A DNA stretch of 9,025 nucleotides from Methanosarcina sp. UBA5 (GCF_002505485.1 NZ_DAVG01000079.1:1057-10081); one strand, 5' to 3'; numbered from the stretch's first letter, positions 1 to 4,977 are shown. The notes: generated by a model from the sequence alone, not told the origin. Program-made: numbers and translations.

Positions 1-116
1 TAAGTCTCTATGAGAACTTGAGTCCAGCAGACATCGAAGAGCGTTACTTCAAAGGACGCACGGATGTACATCATGCGTCTGAGCATGGGCACTTTGCATA
101 TGCAGTCGTCGAATAA
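1..116 (+). CDS. 3' end of an unidentified protein, possibly a SAM-dependent methyltransferase
   Basis: An open frame enters from the left edge and stops with TAA at 114-116, giving about 37 residues. The tail reads from SLYENLSPADIEERYF to FAYAVVE and contains an E-R-Y-F-x-G-R-T-D stretch. I recall a similar R-Y-F-x-x-R-x-D pattern near the C-terminus of some class I SAM-dependent methyltransferases, but this is pattern memory and not a search result. The codon use is ordinary and there is no internal stop. The start and any catalytic domain lie outside the window, so it cannot be told whether the gene is intact. It is the only coding signal in the first 300 bases that I can support. Confidence 0.5.
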   Translation, partial: SLYENLSPADIEERYFKGRTDVHHASEHGHFAYAVVE

Positions 117-575
117 TATGCACACCACGTAATAAACCCGAGAAACCCTCTAGCAACCTCGTCACAAGGCTTGAGAAGCTGGTCTTGAGTATTTAGCCAA
201 CTTTCGGCTCAGTATATTCTGAAAATTGATAGGGTAGGTGTATAATCTCTATCGAGTTCGGTAGTGTAGTGATATGATAGCTATTTTGACACGTCTATTC
301 CTGAAGAACGTACCTAACCACGCGCATATGTCTAGAAGTCATGTACAAAGGCAAGGGCTATCGCTCATAGCCAGATGGACCAAATGATCCCGGACAGCTC
401 CGCAAAAAAATTATAACAAGTAGTAGGGACCAGACTTATGGGATATGTGGAAGGCTGGCACGATACGTCTATCCCTCATTTCCACGCACAGAGCCTGGAA
501 AACTTAATTTTATATAATCTTCATAGAATAACAGAATTTGTTTTATAAACCAATAACTGTCGACAACATTTGAAG
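117..575. other. Gap without an intact gene
   Basis: This stretch of about 460 bases is less AT-rich than the other gaps here. It contains one copy of a diverged direct repeat (334-365), a small perfect hairpin (356-361 with 367-372, loop 5) inside that copy, and a 14-base match (484-497) to 1676-1689. A 19-codon frame from ATG 328 covers the repeat. None of this adds up to an intact gene. It may be the remains of a decayed coding region. Confidence 0.4.
334..365 (+). repeat. Diverged direct repeat, copy 1
   Basis: The 32 bases from AGAAGTCATG to GGGCTATCGCT match 1622-1653 at 27 positions. Read in the frame of ATG 328, the segment gives R-S-H-V-Q-R-Q-G-L-S-L, against R-S-H-V-K-R-S-G-L-S-L in copy 2. 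Several of the differences are silent third-position changes (AGT/AGC, CAT/CAC, then CTC/CTT just beyond the 32 bases), which suggests that both derive from a coding sequence. The source family is not recognised. Confidence 0.6.
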
Positions 576-590
576 GAAATTATATATACT
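572..590 (+). promoter_or_regulatory. Promoter of the MC1 gene (BRE and TATA box)
   Basis: A purine-rich GAAGGAAA (572-579) followed by TTATATATAC (580-589) fits an archaeal BRE plus TATA box. Transcription would start about 25 bases past the TATA centre, near 610. That leaves a short leader holding the Shine-Dalgarno site at 624-630. Confidence 0.6.
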
Positions 591-623
591 TAAAACGTAA
601 TAAGTATCTAGTAACTGATTTTC

Positions 624-630
624 GAGGTGA
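624..630 (+). promoter_or_regulatory. Shine-Dalgarno site that argues for an ATA start
   Basis: GAGGTGA matches the consensus AGGAGGTGAT, which is complementary to the archaeal 16S rRNA 3' end. Its GTG (627-629) is the only legal start nearby, but that GTG lies inside the site itself. The codon with normal spacing (5 bases) is ATA at 636-638. Confidence 0.6.
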
Positions 631-923
631 CTATTATAGCCGATACGAGAAATTTTGTTTTACGAGACGAAGATGGCACTGAGCACGGAGTTTTCACAGG
701 GAAACAGCCCAGACAGGCTGCTCTGAAAGCCGCAAATCGGTGCAATGGAACCAAATCAGAGCCTGTAACGATTAGACTCAGAGAACGCGGGACAAAGAAA
801 GTTCAAGTGTTCAAGGGATGGAAGGAAATTGTTAAAGCCCCAGAAAATAGGCCTGCCTGGATGCCGGAGGAAATCAGCAAGCCCTTTGTGAAGAAAGAGA
901 GAATCGAAATAATCGACGAGTAA
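627..923 (+). CDS. Non-histone chromosomal protein MC1
   Basis: MC1 is a small basic monomer that binds and sharply bends DNA in Methanosarcinales, acting in chromosome packing. Nearly the whole protein follows the family pattern: TRNFVLRDEDG near residue 7, VFTGKQPRQAALKAANR at 22-38, IRLRERGTKKV at 49-59, and NRPAWMPEEISKPFVKK at 74-90. Lysine and arginine are abundant, and both family tryptophans (65 and 78 here) are present. Known MC1 is about 93 residues and this ORF is 98. The mature MC1 N-terminus (S-N-T-R-N-F) aligns with A-D-T-R-N-F here, so the family start methionine falls on an ATA codon at 636. Only GTG 627 gives a conventional start, and it lies inside the Shine-Dalgarno site. 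N-R-C-N-G at 37-41, where I recall a glycine in place of the cysteine, suggests a divergent paralogue. The gene is monocistronic and has its own promoter. Confidence 0.93.
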   Translation: MTIIADTRNFVLRDEDGTEHGVFTGKQPRQAALKAANRCNGTKSEPVTIRLRERGTKKVQVFKGWKEIVKAPENRPAWMPEEISKPFVKKERIEIIDE

Positions 924-925
924 GG

Positions 926-976
926 GGTTATTTACCGGCTGCCTGGGGAACTTTCTGGGCAGGCCTGGATAAATCC
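926..976 (+). terminator. GC-rich hairpin after MC1
   Basis: Three bases past the MC1 stop, an imperfect stem forms. CTGCC (939-943) pairs with GGCAG (958-962) and continues inward through GU pairs. Outer arms extend it with bulges, and the right arm includes the near-palindrome TGGATAAATCCA (965-976). It lies between two converging genes, so it could stop transcription from either side. T-runs are short, so it may instead act as an mRNA 3'-end stabiliser. Confidence 0.45.
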
Positions 977-1000
977 ATTTACACTGTTTTGAAATGCGTC

Positions 1001-1411
1001 TTACTTTTTGTCTTCTCCATTCCATTCCATTAAAGCTTTTTCAACAGATATCAAAGTGAACATAGTAGTATTGAATATCTCGTCCGGGTGTTGCGGTATC
1101 CAACTGATTTCATCAAGAATGTCTTTTGGGAGCCTAACAATGTCGTTCAGCTCTTCCCCTATCTTCATGAAATATTCAATATATCGTGATCCGTACCTAC
1201 TATTATCATACGCAGTGATAGAAATATACTGAGTAAATGACCCGTCATTCTTTATATCTCTTGAATATCTGTACTGAATTTCTTCCATACAATCAAGGTA
1301 ATCATAATACAGTCTTCTGACGGTATCTGGAATTGATTCGCCGCCTTTTTGCAAAGCTTTCAGGTCTGACAATACACTTTTTGAGAGTCGGATAGTTTTG
1401 TACTGCTGCAC
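1001..1411 (-). CDS. Ribbon-helix-helix-like regulator or VapB-type antitoxin-like protein
   Basis: The N-terminus (MQQYKTIRLSKSVLSDLKALQ from the GTG start) has the form of an RHH/antitoxin fold. A short strand (YKTIRLS) is followed by a helix (KSVLSDLKALQKG) and a second helix (ESIPDTVRRLYYDYL), close to the T-I-R-L-x-x-x-x-x-x-x-L pattern of VapB-like antitoxins. The remaining ~90 residues are unrecognised and acidic at the end. The frame is open up to TTG 1456, but those extra 15 codons run through a TATA-like sequence. GTG 1411-1409 sits about 25 bases past that TATA and would make a leaderless mRNA, so I prefer it (136 residues). A 14-bp palindrome (1415-1428) lies between the TATA box and the start, as expected for autorepression. 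No PIN-domain toxin gene lies beside it, so a toxin-antitoxin role is unsupported. Confidence 0.6.
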   Translation of the reverse strand: MQQYKTIRLSKSVLSDLKALQKGGESIPDTVRRLYYDYLDCMEEIQYRYSRDIKNDGSFTQYISITAYDNSRYGSRYIEYFMKIGEELNDIVRLPKDILDEISWIPQHPDEIFNTTMFTLISVEKALMEWNGEDKK

Positions 1412-1414
1412 ATT

Positions 1415-1428
1415 ACTACATATGTAGT
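1415..1428. promoter_or_regulatory. Perfect 14-bp palindrome, candidate operator
   Basis: ACTACATATGTAGT is identical to its reverse complement. It lies between the reverse-strand TATA box (1430-1446) and the preferred GTG start at 1411. RHH proteins bind such short palindromes as dimers of dimers, and a protein bound here would block transcription initiation. Function is inferred from position only. Confidence 0.5.
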
Positions 1429-1429
1429 T

Positions 1430-1446
1430 TAAGTATTTAAATAAGT
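1430..1446 (-). promoter_or_regulatory. TATA box of the RHH-like gene
   Basis: On the reverse strand this reads TATTTAAATACTTAAAC, close to an archaeal TATA box. Transcription from it would start near 1412, almost exactly at GTG 1411, which supports a leaderless transcript and the shorter protein. Confidence 0.5.
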
Positions 1447-1504
1447 TAATACACAAATACAGTGCTTCACTAAAAATCTCTGTCCCACTTTTTACCCTAT
1501 TTGT

Positions 1505-1600
1505 TTACCTCAGAAACTCCATTGCTTTTCTGATCCTTAATTTCGGTTTCAGCCATTCTTCAACGAGAGTTTCGGGATAAATATGACAGTTAAACCCGGT
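1505..1600 (-). pseudogene. Possible C-terminal fragment of an unknown protein
   Basis: A reverse-strand frame of 31 codons without a start codon ends in TAA at 1507-1505. It reads from CHIYPETLVEEWLKP to IRKAMEFLR. Its composition (charged residues, W-L-K-P-K-L-R-I-R-K) looks protein-like rather than random. A stop closes it upstream at 1603-1601. I do not recognise the family. It overlaps the small forward frame that begins at 1583. It may be a gene remnant or a chance frame. Confidence 0.25.
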
Positions 1601-1729
1601 TTATACTATAGTTATCTAGCCAGAAGCCACGTAAAAAGGTCAGGGCTATCGCTTGGGATAAGGATAGATATAAGGACGCAAAGAGCTTGCCTGTCGAAGT
1701 ACCAACTGCACATTAGGGATGAGAAATAG
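1583..1729 (+). CDS. Small ORF holding the second copy of the diverged repeat
   Basis: An ATG at 1583 opens 48 codons ending in TAG at 1727-1729. The product begins MTVKPGLYYSYLARSHVKR and is basic, and I do not recognise it. Residues 13-23 (R-S-H-V-K-R-S-G-L-S-L) match the translated repeat at 334-365. No Shine-Dalgarno site precedes the ATG. Because the related copy at 328 stops after 19 codons, this is more likely a remnant of an older coding sequence than a working gene, though a small basic protein cannot be excluded. Confidence 0.25.
   Translation: MTVKPGLYYSYLARSHVKRSGLSLGIRIDIRTQRACLSKYQLHIRDEK
1622..1653 (+). repeat. Diverged direct repeat, copy 2
   Basis: AGAAGCCACG to GGGCTATCGCT matches 334-365 at 27 of 32 positions. 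A second short match follows (1676-1689 against 484-497, 12 of 14), but the spacing differs by about 95 bases between the copies. The two copies bracket the MC1 and RHH-like genes. Confidence 0.6.
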
Positions 1730-1795
1730 AAAAGTTAAACAAAGTTACTCAAAAGAAACTGTCCATATTAAATGTTTTCCATAACAGTGAGTTGC

Positions 1796-1830
1796 CAAAA
1801 AGGATTGTCAGTCATTATGAAGCTAATCCT
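1796..1830 (-). terminator. Reverse-strand terminator after the winged-helix gene
   Basis: On the reverse strand, AGGATT (1830-1825) pairs with AATCCT (1806-1801) across an 18-base loop, followed directly by a T-run (CCTTTTTGG). It begins 12 bases past the stop codon of the gene ending at 1843. The stem is short, but the position and T-run fit a terminator. Confidence 0.4.
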
Positions 1831-1842
1831 ACTTGACATTCT

Positions 1843-2259
1843 TCACTTTGAGGAAGTAAAAGACACCTGTTTGCTCATAGACACCTGTTTGCTCATAACT
1901 TTCAGCTTCTTGATTGCTGAGATGGTTGCCTGAGATTCTTTGTAAATCTTGTCTTCATAATAACTTATGATCTCATCAACCGGAGTCGCAAGAGAATAAA
2001 TCTTCATCGGCCGCCCTTTTCCAGGTTTTTTTTCCGAGCGCATATTAACCCAAGACTTATTGCACATTAACTTCATTGCAAGACTGACTTCGGGTTGCCT
2101 TAACCCAGTACTGATTTCAATTTCACGGGATGAAGCCTCGTCAACATTCATAAGATATGCCATGGTTGTAGCGACATTTCTGGACATACCAAAATTGCTT
2201 AACGTTTCAATAAAAATATGGTCGTCTTCATCAAGCATTTTTACTTCAGAATCTTTCAT
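1843..2259 (-). CDS. Winged-helix transcriptional regulator (TrmB/ArsR-like)
   Basis: Of 138 residues, positions 17-90 look like a winged-helix DNA-binding domain. SSREIEISTGLRQPEVSLAMKLM (43-65) resembles a helix-turn-helix, and the wing K-P-G-K-G-R-P-M-K-I-Y (78-88) is typical of archaeal regulators that bind promoter DNA. Residues 95-125 form a likely amphipathic helix for dimerisation. The frame is open up to TTG 2451, but those 64 extra codons cover AT-rich promoter-like DNA. ATG 2259-2257 is preceded by AAGGGGTTAT, a fair Shine-Dalgarno match, so I chose it. The C-terminus carries an exact duplication, M-S-K-Q-V-S twice, caused by an 18-bp tandem repeat. The gene is transcribed alone and points away from the DUF1699 gene. 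Its target is unknown. Confidence 0.75.
   Translation of the reverse strand: MKDSEVKMLDEDDHIFIETLSNFGMSRNVATTMAYLMNVDEASSREIEISTGLRQPEVSLAMKLMCNKSWVNMRSEKKPGKGRPMKIYSLATPVDEIISYYEDKIYKESQATISAIKKLKVMSKQVSMSKQVSFTSSK
1861..1896. repeat. Perfect 18-bp tandem duplication inside a gene
   Basis: AGACACCTGTTTGCTCAT occurs twice in a row without a mismatch (1861-1878 and 1879-1896). It adds six residues (MSKQVS) to the C-terminus of the winged-helix regulator and keeps the frame. Perfect identity implies a recent slippage or duplication event. Confidence 0.9.
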
Positions 2260-2460
2260 GATAACCCCTTGTATTTCTATTTTTATGGATAATTTATCAG
2301 CTAAAAATATCATGGTATTATTACTTAGATTTTCAAATGATATTTTTATAATTGCCCTTGAAAATTGATTACAGTATATAAATGCTTGCAAAGTATATAT
2401 ATTTATACGATAATCTATCCGGTTTGACATTTTCATAAAAAAATGTTTCATCTTTACTTA
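2260..2460 (-). promoter_or_regulatory. AT-rich promoter region of the winged-helix gene
   Basis: Several reverse-strand TATA-like sequences lie upstream of ATG 2259: around 2338-2356 (CAATTATAAAAATATC), 2373-2384 (CATTTATATACT) and 2393-2408. I cannot say which is used. Leaders of about 65 to 115 bases would result. No strong inverted repeat was seen here. Confidence 0.3.
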
Positions 2461-2503
2461 TTAGCTAGTAATTACAATTACCAGTTACATCGAAATCAAT
2501 ATC

Positions 2504-2529
2504 CTCAACCTGATTTTGGGTAGGTTGAG
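2504..2529. repeat. 8-bp inverted repeat in the divergent intergenic region
   Basis: CTCAACCT (2504-2511) and AGGTTGAG (2522-2529) are perfect inverted copies around a 10-base centre. No T-run follows directly, so an operator or RNA hairpin is more likely than a terminator. The rest of 2460-2815 is AT-rich with no gene that I can support. Confidence 0.4.
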
Positions 2530-2817
2530 TAGTTACTAAGTTTGCTTTGTTTTTCCATCTTCGATAAAAAAATTTCTGTTTTTGGTTTTCAGTACATGAC
2601 TCCTACAAACAAATTTTCCTTTACTTGGAGAATGGAAAAGTCCTATTTAAGTACCAAGTTGAAAGGGATCAAAGATTAGAATAATTTATTAGCTTTTAGA
2701 AAAAATTATAGCATGAAATAGAACAAAAGTGAAGCATAAATTAAAAAATGACATTCAAAGATCGATTTTTGTTCCTTTTTTTGGTCCTTCTATATCAAAC
2801 TTGGAGATCTAAGATTC

Positions 2818-2868
2818 TAGTTATCTCCAAGAGACTATCTAAATAATGTTAGTTTAATGAGATAACTA
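2818..2868. promoter_or_regulatory. 10-bp inverted repeat abutting the DUF1699 promoter
   Basis: TAGTTATCTC (2818-2827) and GAGATAACTA (2859-2868) are perfect inverted copies separated by 31 bases. The right arm runs into the likely TATA box (2867-2877). The arrangement fits a binding site for a regulator that could block or recruit the transcription machinery. The centres are about 41 bp apart, near four helical turns. Confidence 0.45.
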
Positions 2869-2895
2869 TTTATAATGAGTATATGTAGTTTATAT
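2867..2895 (+). promoter_or_regulatory. Promoter of the DUF1699 gene
   Basis: TATTTATAATG (2867-2877) is a candidate TATA box, and GTTTATATC (2888-2896) a second. The first gives a transcript starting near 2900 with a leader of about 30 bases that contains the Shine-Dalgarno site GGGGGAG (2921-2927). I prefer the first. Confidence 0.45.
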
Positions 2896-2931
2896 CATAC
2901 AATTAAAAGAAATTTATAGTGGGGGAGAAGT

Positions 2932-3339
2932 ATGAGAATTCGAGTAGTTAGTTCCAGAGAAGAAATCTTTACACTTAATCCGAATGAGCGTATTGTTCAC
3001 CTGGCCTTCAGGCCGTCGAACAAGGACGTTTTGGGCCTGGTTGAGACCTGCCCAAAAATTGAGGTAATTCAGTTACCGAAATCTTACATGACCACGGTTT
3101 CAAAATCCATAGAAATGTTCCTTGAGATGCAGAGAATCCAGCTTATTGAAGGAGATGTCTGGGGTCACAGGAAGGACATTAACGAATACTACACCGTTCC
3201 GTCCTCAGTGATTGAAAGAATAAAGGAAATGAAAATAGAAGGAAAATCTTCTGAGGATATTGAAGCTAGGGTTTCAAGAGAAAGCAAGCTTAACCCTGGA
3301 ATGATTGCTTATATCCTTACCAAAGAAACTCCGGTCTGA
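2932..3339 (+). CDS. DUF1699 family protein
   Basis: The 135-residue product follows the highly conserved archaeal DUF1699 pattern: MRIRVVSSREEIFTLNPNE at the start, then VHLAFRPSNKDVLGLVE (23-39), CPKIEVIQLPKSY (40-52), and IQLIEGDVWGHRKDINEYY (69-87). The length is that of the family and nothing is missing. The first half reads as alternating strands and helices, while residues 90-130 look like a small helical domain (IKEMKIEGKSSEDIEARVS). The biochemical role is unknown. The ATG is supported by GGGGGAG four bases upstream. An inverted repeat beside the promoter suggests specific regulation, possibly by the divergent winged-helix protein, which is inference from position only. The gene is transcribed alone or with the small winged-helix gene 265 bases downstream. 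Confidence 0.85.
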   Translation: MRIRVVSSREEIFTLNPNERIVHLAFRPSNKDVLGLVETCPKIEVIQLPKSYMTTVSKSIEMFLEMQRIQLIEGDVWGHRKDINEYYTVPSSVIERIKEMKIEGKSSEDIEARVSRESKLNPGMIAYILTKETPV

Positions 3340-3386
3340 ATTCAAACGGGATAATACAGCGGGATAAGATCTGACATTACGTACTT

Positions 3387-3444
3387 AGCTGGAGATCAGA
3401 TTATAAAGGGAGATGGTTCATCTTTCGTTATTGTATCTCCAGCT
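3387..3444 (+). other. Two nested hairpins after the DUF1699 gene
   Basis: AGCTGGAGAT (3387-3396) pairs perfectly with ATCTCCAGCT (3435-3444). Inside that loop, GGGAGATG (3408-3415) pairs with CATCTTTC (3419-3426) using two GU pairs and a 3-base loop. The structure lies 48 bases past the DUF1699 stop and ~147 bases before the next Shine-Dalgarno site. It could be an mRNA processing or 3'-end element, or a leader structure of the downstream gene. No T-run follows. Confidence 0.4.
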
Positions 3445-3590
3445 TAAATCCTGCACATGCATCTTCAGCAAAACAACAACTACAAAAAAGGAATGTGGCT
3501 GTTACTTATCTAGGTACTGCGAAGTCTGCATGGATTAAAGTCTTTTGCGACTAATGTCGAACTTCTATAGTTGTTTTTTGAATTCGCTAT

Positions 3591-3599
3591 GGGGAGGAG
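3591..3599 (+). promoter_or_regulatory. Strong Shine-Dalgarno site before an ATT codon
   Basis: GGGGAGGAG is the best ribosome binding site in the window. Five bases later stands ATT (3605-3607), in frame with the winged-helix gene, where ATG would be expected. The earlier legal starts (TTG 3545, ATG 3554) have no such site and would put this one inside the coding sequence. Confidence 0.6.
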
Positions 3600-3604
3600 T
3601 TAGT

Positions 3605-3832
3605 ATTAAAAGAAGGAGCAGCATTGATATCGCCATAGATATTTTAAGAGTAGCAATGAACGGGTCGAAGAAAACTCATATTATATCTGAGGCAAATCTA
3701 AACTTCAATATTGCCCAAAAATATCTAGAAATGTTGAATGAAAAAGAACTCATCAAGCACGAAAACGGGCTTTTCATTACCACTAACAAAGGAAAGCTTT
3801 TCCAAAAAATGGCTATGGAACTCAAACTTTAA
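3605..3832 (+). CDS. Small archaeal winged-helix protein (HTH_45 type)
   Basis: From the ATT codon the product is 75 residues: KRRSSIDIAIDILRVAMNG, then KKTHIISEANLNFNIAQKYL, then a wing-like ELIKHENGLFITTNKGKLF. This is the common single-domain archaeal winged-helix DNA-binding fold, in which the helix after T-H-I recognises DNA and the G-L-F-I-T-T-x-K-G strand pair forms the wing. Family members usually begin two to four residues before R-R-S-x-x-x-I, which puts the start at 3605. The frame stays open back to ATG 3554 and TTG 3545, giving up to 95 residues, but the added residues resemble no family member I know. The start is therefore either a rare AUU codon or a mutated ATG. The gene sits between the DUF1699 gene and a T-rich terminator. 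Its target is unknown. Confidence 0.75.
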   Translation: MKRRSSIDIAIDILRVAMNGSKKTHIISEANLNFNIAQKYLEMLNEKELIKHENGLFITTNKGKLFQKMAMELKL

Positions 3833-3847
3833 ATTTCTTCAGTTTAT

Positions 3848-3884
3848 CCCTTTTTAATTTTTTATCACAATTTTTTCTTTTTCT
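3848..3884 (+). terminator. T-rich terminator
   Basis: Two long T tracts (around 3851-3865 and 3871-3883) begin about 18 bases past the winged-helix stop codon. Archaeal RNA polymerase terminates at T-rich stretches without needing a hairpin. Confidence 0.55.
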
Positions 3885-3978
3885 GGTTTACTGTTTTATT
3901 TTTCCTATTATGGGCGCTATCAATCAGTTATGAAAAAAGAGTACATCCCCGTGTTTTAGAACAACCGAAGCTTGTAAG

Positions 3979-4187
3979 AGCACTAACTTCATTCTAACCG
4001 CTTCAGATAATAGCGTAGGCATTCCTGAAAATCTTGATATTGATACTCTAGATATTTTGGATTTCAGCTTGTAACCTCCCTTGTAGACCAGCTAGATGGG
4101 GAGTTTGAATTGAAAAGGAACAATGGCACAGAATTCACCATGCGATTTACAGTGACAGAAAATGATAATCTAATCTGGCTCAAGTAG
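3979..4187 (+). pseudogene. Decayed C-terminal piece of a sensor histidine kinase
   Basis: In one frame (3979 to about 4057) the sequence reads FILTASDNSVGIPENLDID, which contains the D-N-x-V-G-I-P motif (G1 box) of the kinase ATPase domain. From 4059 the next frame continues with GFQLVTSLVDQLDGEFELK and NGTEFTMRF, the usual end of the same domain, to TAG 4185-4187. One base is missing near 4056-4058. The N-box, the phosphoacceptor histidine and all sensor domains are absent, and the upstream frame closes at TGA 3931. A complete Methanosarcina kinase of this kind has several hundred residues. The fragment cannot bind ATP normally or signal. Only a C-terminal scar remains, next to tRNA-Leu. 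Confidence 0.75.
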
Positions 4188-4222
4188 GTTTAAAATCACA
4201 AGCAAGTAGATAAAAAGTTTAG

Positions 4223-4307
4223 TGCAAGAGGTGCGATTCGAACGCACGAACTCCGACGAGAATAGGTTCTGAACCTATCGCCTTTGGCCTGGCTGGGCAA
4301 CTCTCGC
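4223..4307 (-). tRNA. tRNA-Leu (anticodon CAG)
   Basis: On the reverse strand, the 85-base sequence starts GCGAGAG and ends CTCTTGC plus A, giving a seven-pair acceptor stem with one GU pair. The anticodon stem ATAGG/CCTAT encloses the loop TTCAGAA, so the anticodon is CAG (4271-4269), reading CUG leucine codons. A long variable arm, typical of tRNA-Leu, follows. The T arm GTGCG-TTCGAAT-CGCAC is intact. CCA is not encoded, as is common in archaea. A T-run (ACTTTTTATC) just downstream on the same strand would terminate it. Confidence 0.93.
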
Positions 4308-4977
4308 ATGGTGAAGGGAAAATTCTTATTTTTGTTTTGCTTATTTTTATTACTCTTTTTTTCTTAGCTCGAGTTTGCCCTTCCTTATTATTTAGTCCGA
4401 CATGTTATTTCTTAAGTCCGTCGCCTTGATCGAGTTGGCAAACTTCACATATTTAAGCCCGGATTATGAAATCTCTGGAGAGTCAACCTGCAAAACAAAC
4501 GCAGGCTTTCAGAGAATCTCGAAATCAATTGAATTTGTCGAGTTCATGGTTCTACACATGCCAAACTTTATATGGTATTTGGTAAGTGTTAACCCCTTTC
4601 TTTTTAAATTAATTAGTAAGAAACTTATTTAATTTATTTACTTACATCAAAAATTATGGGTTTTTATGGCTCATTTTTAGCCAGGAAATAGCCCTTTACC
4701 ATAAAAAGTACATCGTAAAGAAAGGTATAAGATACTGGATAATATCCGCCAAAAACTTCGAATTATCGAATCAACTCATGAAACAGTTTAATGAATTCTA
4801 ATTAAATTATCCGGATACATGAATTTTTATTTTTTGTTAAATTGTATGCAAAAGTACTCTAGCAAATACCTTCAAGAATAACATTTACCCTAACACTTTG
4901 TGCCCTCAATTCCAAGAATAAAGCGTGCGAATGTAAACGGCAAATGAAAAACCTTTGTTTTTGGGCGAAAAGATATC
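4308..4977. other. Gap with promoter-like signals and a start-less frame
   Basis: I see no gene I can support in these 670 bases. There is an imperfect 25-base palindrome (4518-4542), a strong TATA-like box (4566-4580), a 5-bp inverted repeat (GTAAG 4616-4620, CTTAC 4641-4645), and a forward frame without a start codon ending at TAA 4799-4801. That frame reads IALYHKKYIVKKG and then YWIISAKNFELSNQ, which looks protein-like but is not recognised. Confidence 0.35.
4566..4580 (+). promoter_or_regulatory. Orphan TATA box
   Basis: CCAAACTTTATATGG is a good archaeal BRE/TATA match, but no convincing ORF follows within 300 bases. Transcription would start near 4595. It may be left from a lost gene or drive a small RNA. 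Confidence 0.35.

Noticed and set aside
756..1025. Reverse ORF overlapping MC1
   Set aside because: It is a shadow of MC1 on the other strand, with proline/arginine-rich composition and no start signals.
1008..1232. Forward ORF inside the RHH-like gene
   Set aside because: It lies antisense to the better-supported reverse gene and lacks a promoter.
2060..2368. Forward ORF antisense to the winged-helix regulator
   Set aside because: The reverse frame has a clear winged-helix pattern; this one does not.
4402..4632. Forward ORF of 76 codons
   Set aside because: It has no ribosome binding site, spans a TATA-like box and a palindrome, and its product has no recognisable pattern. I treat it as a chance frame.
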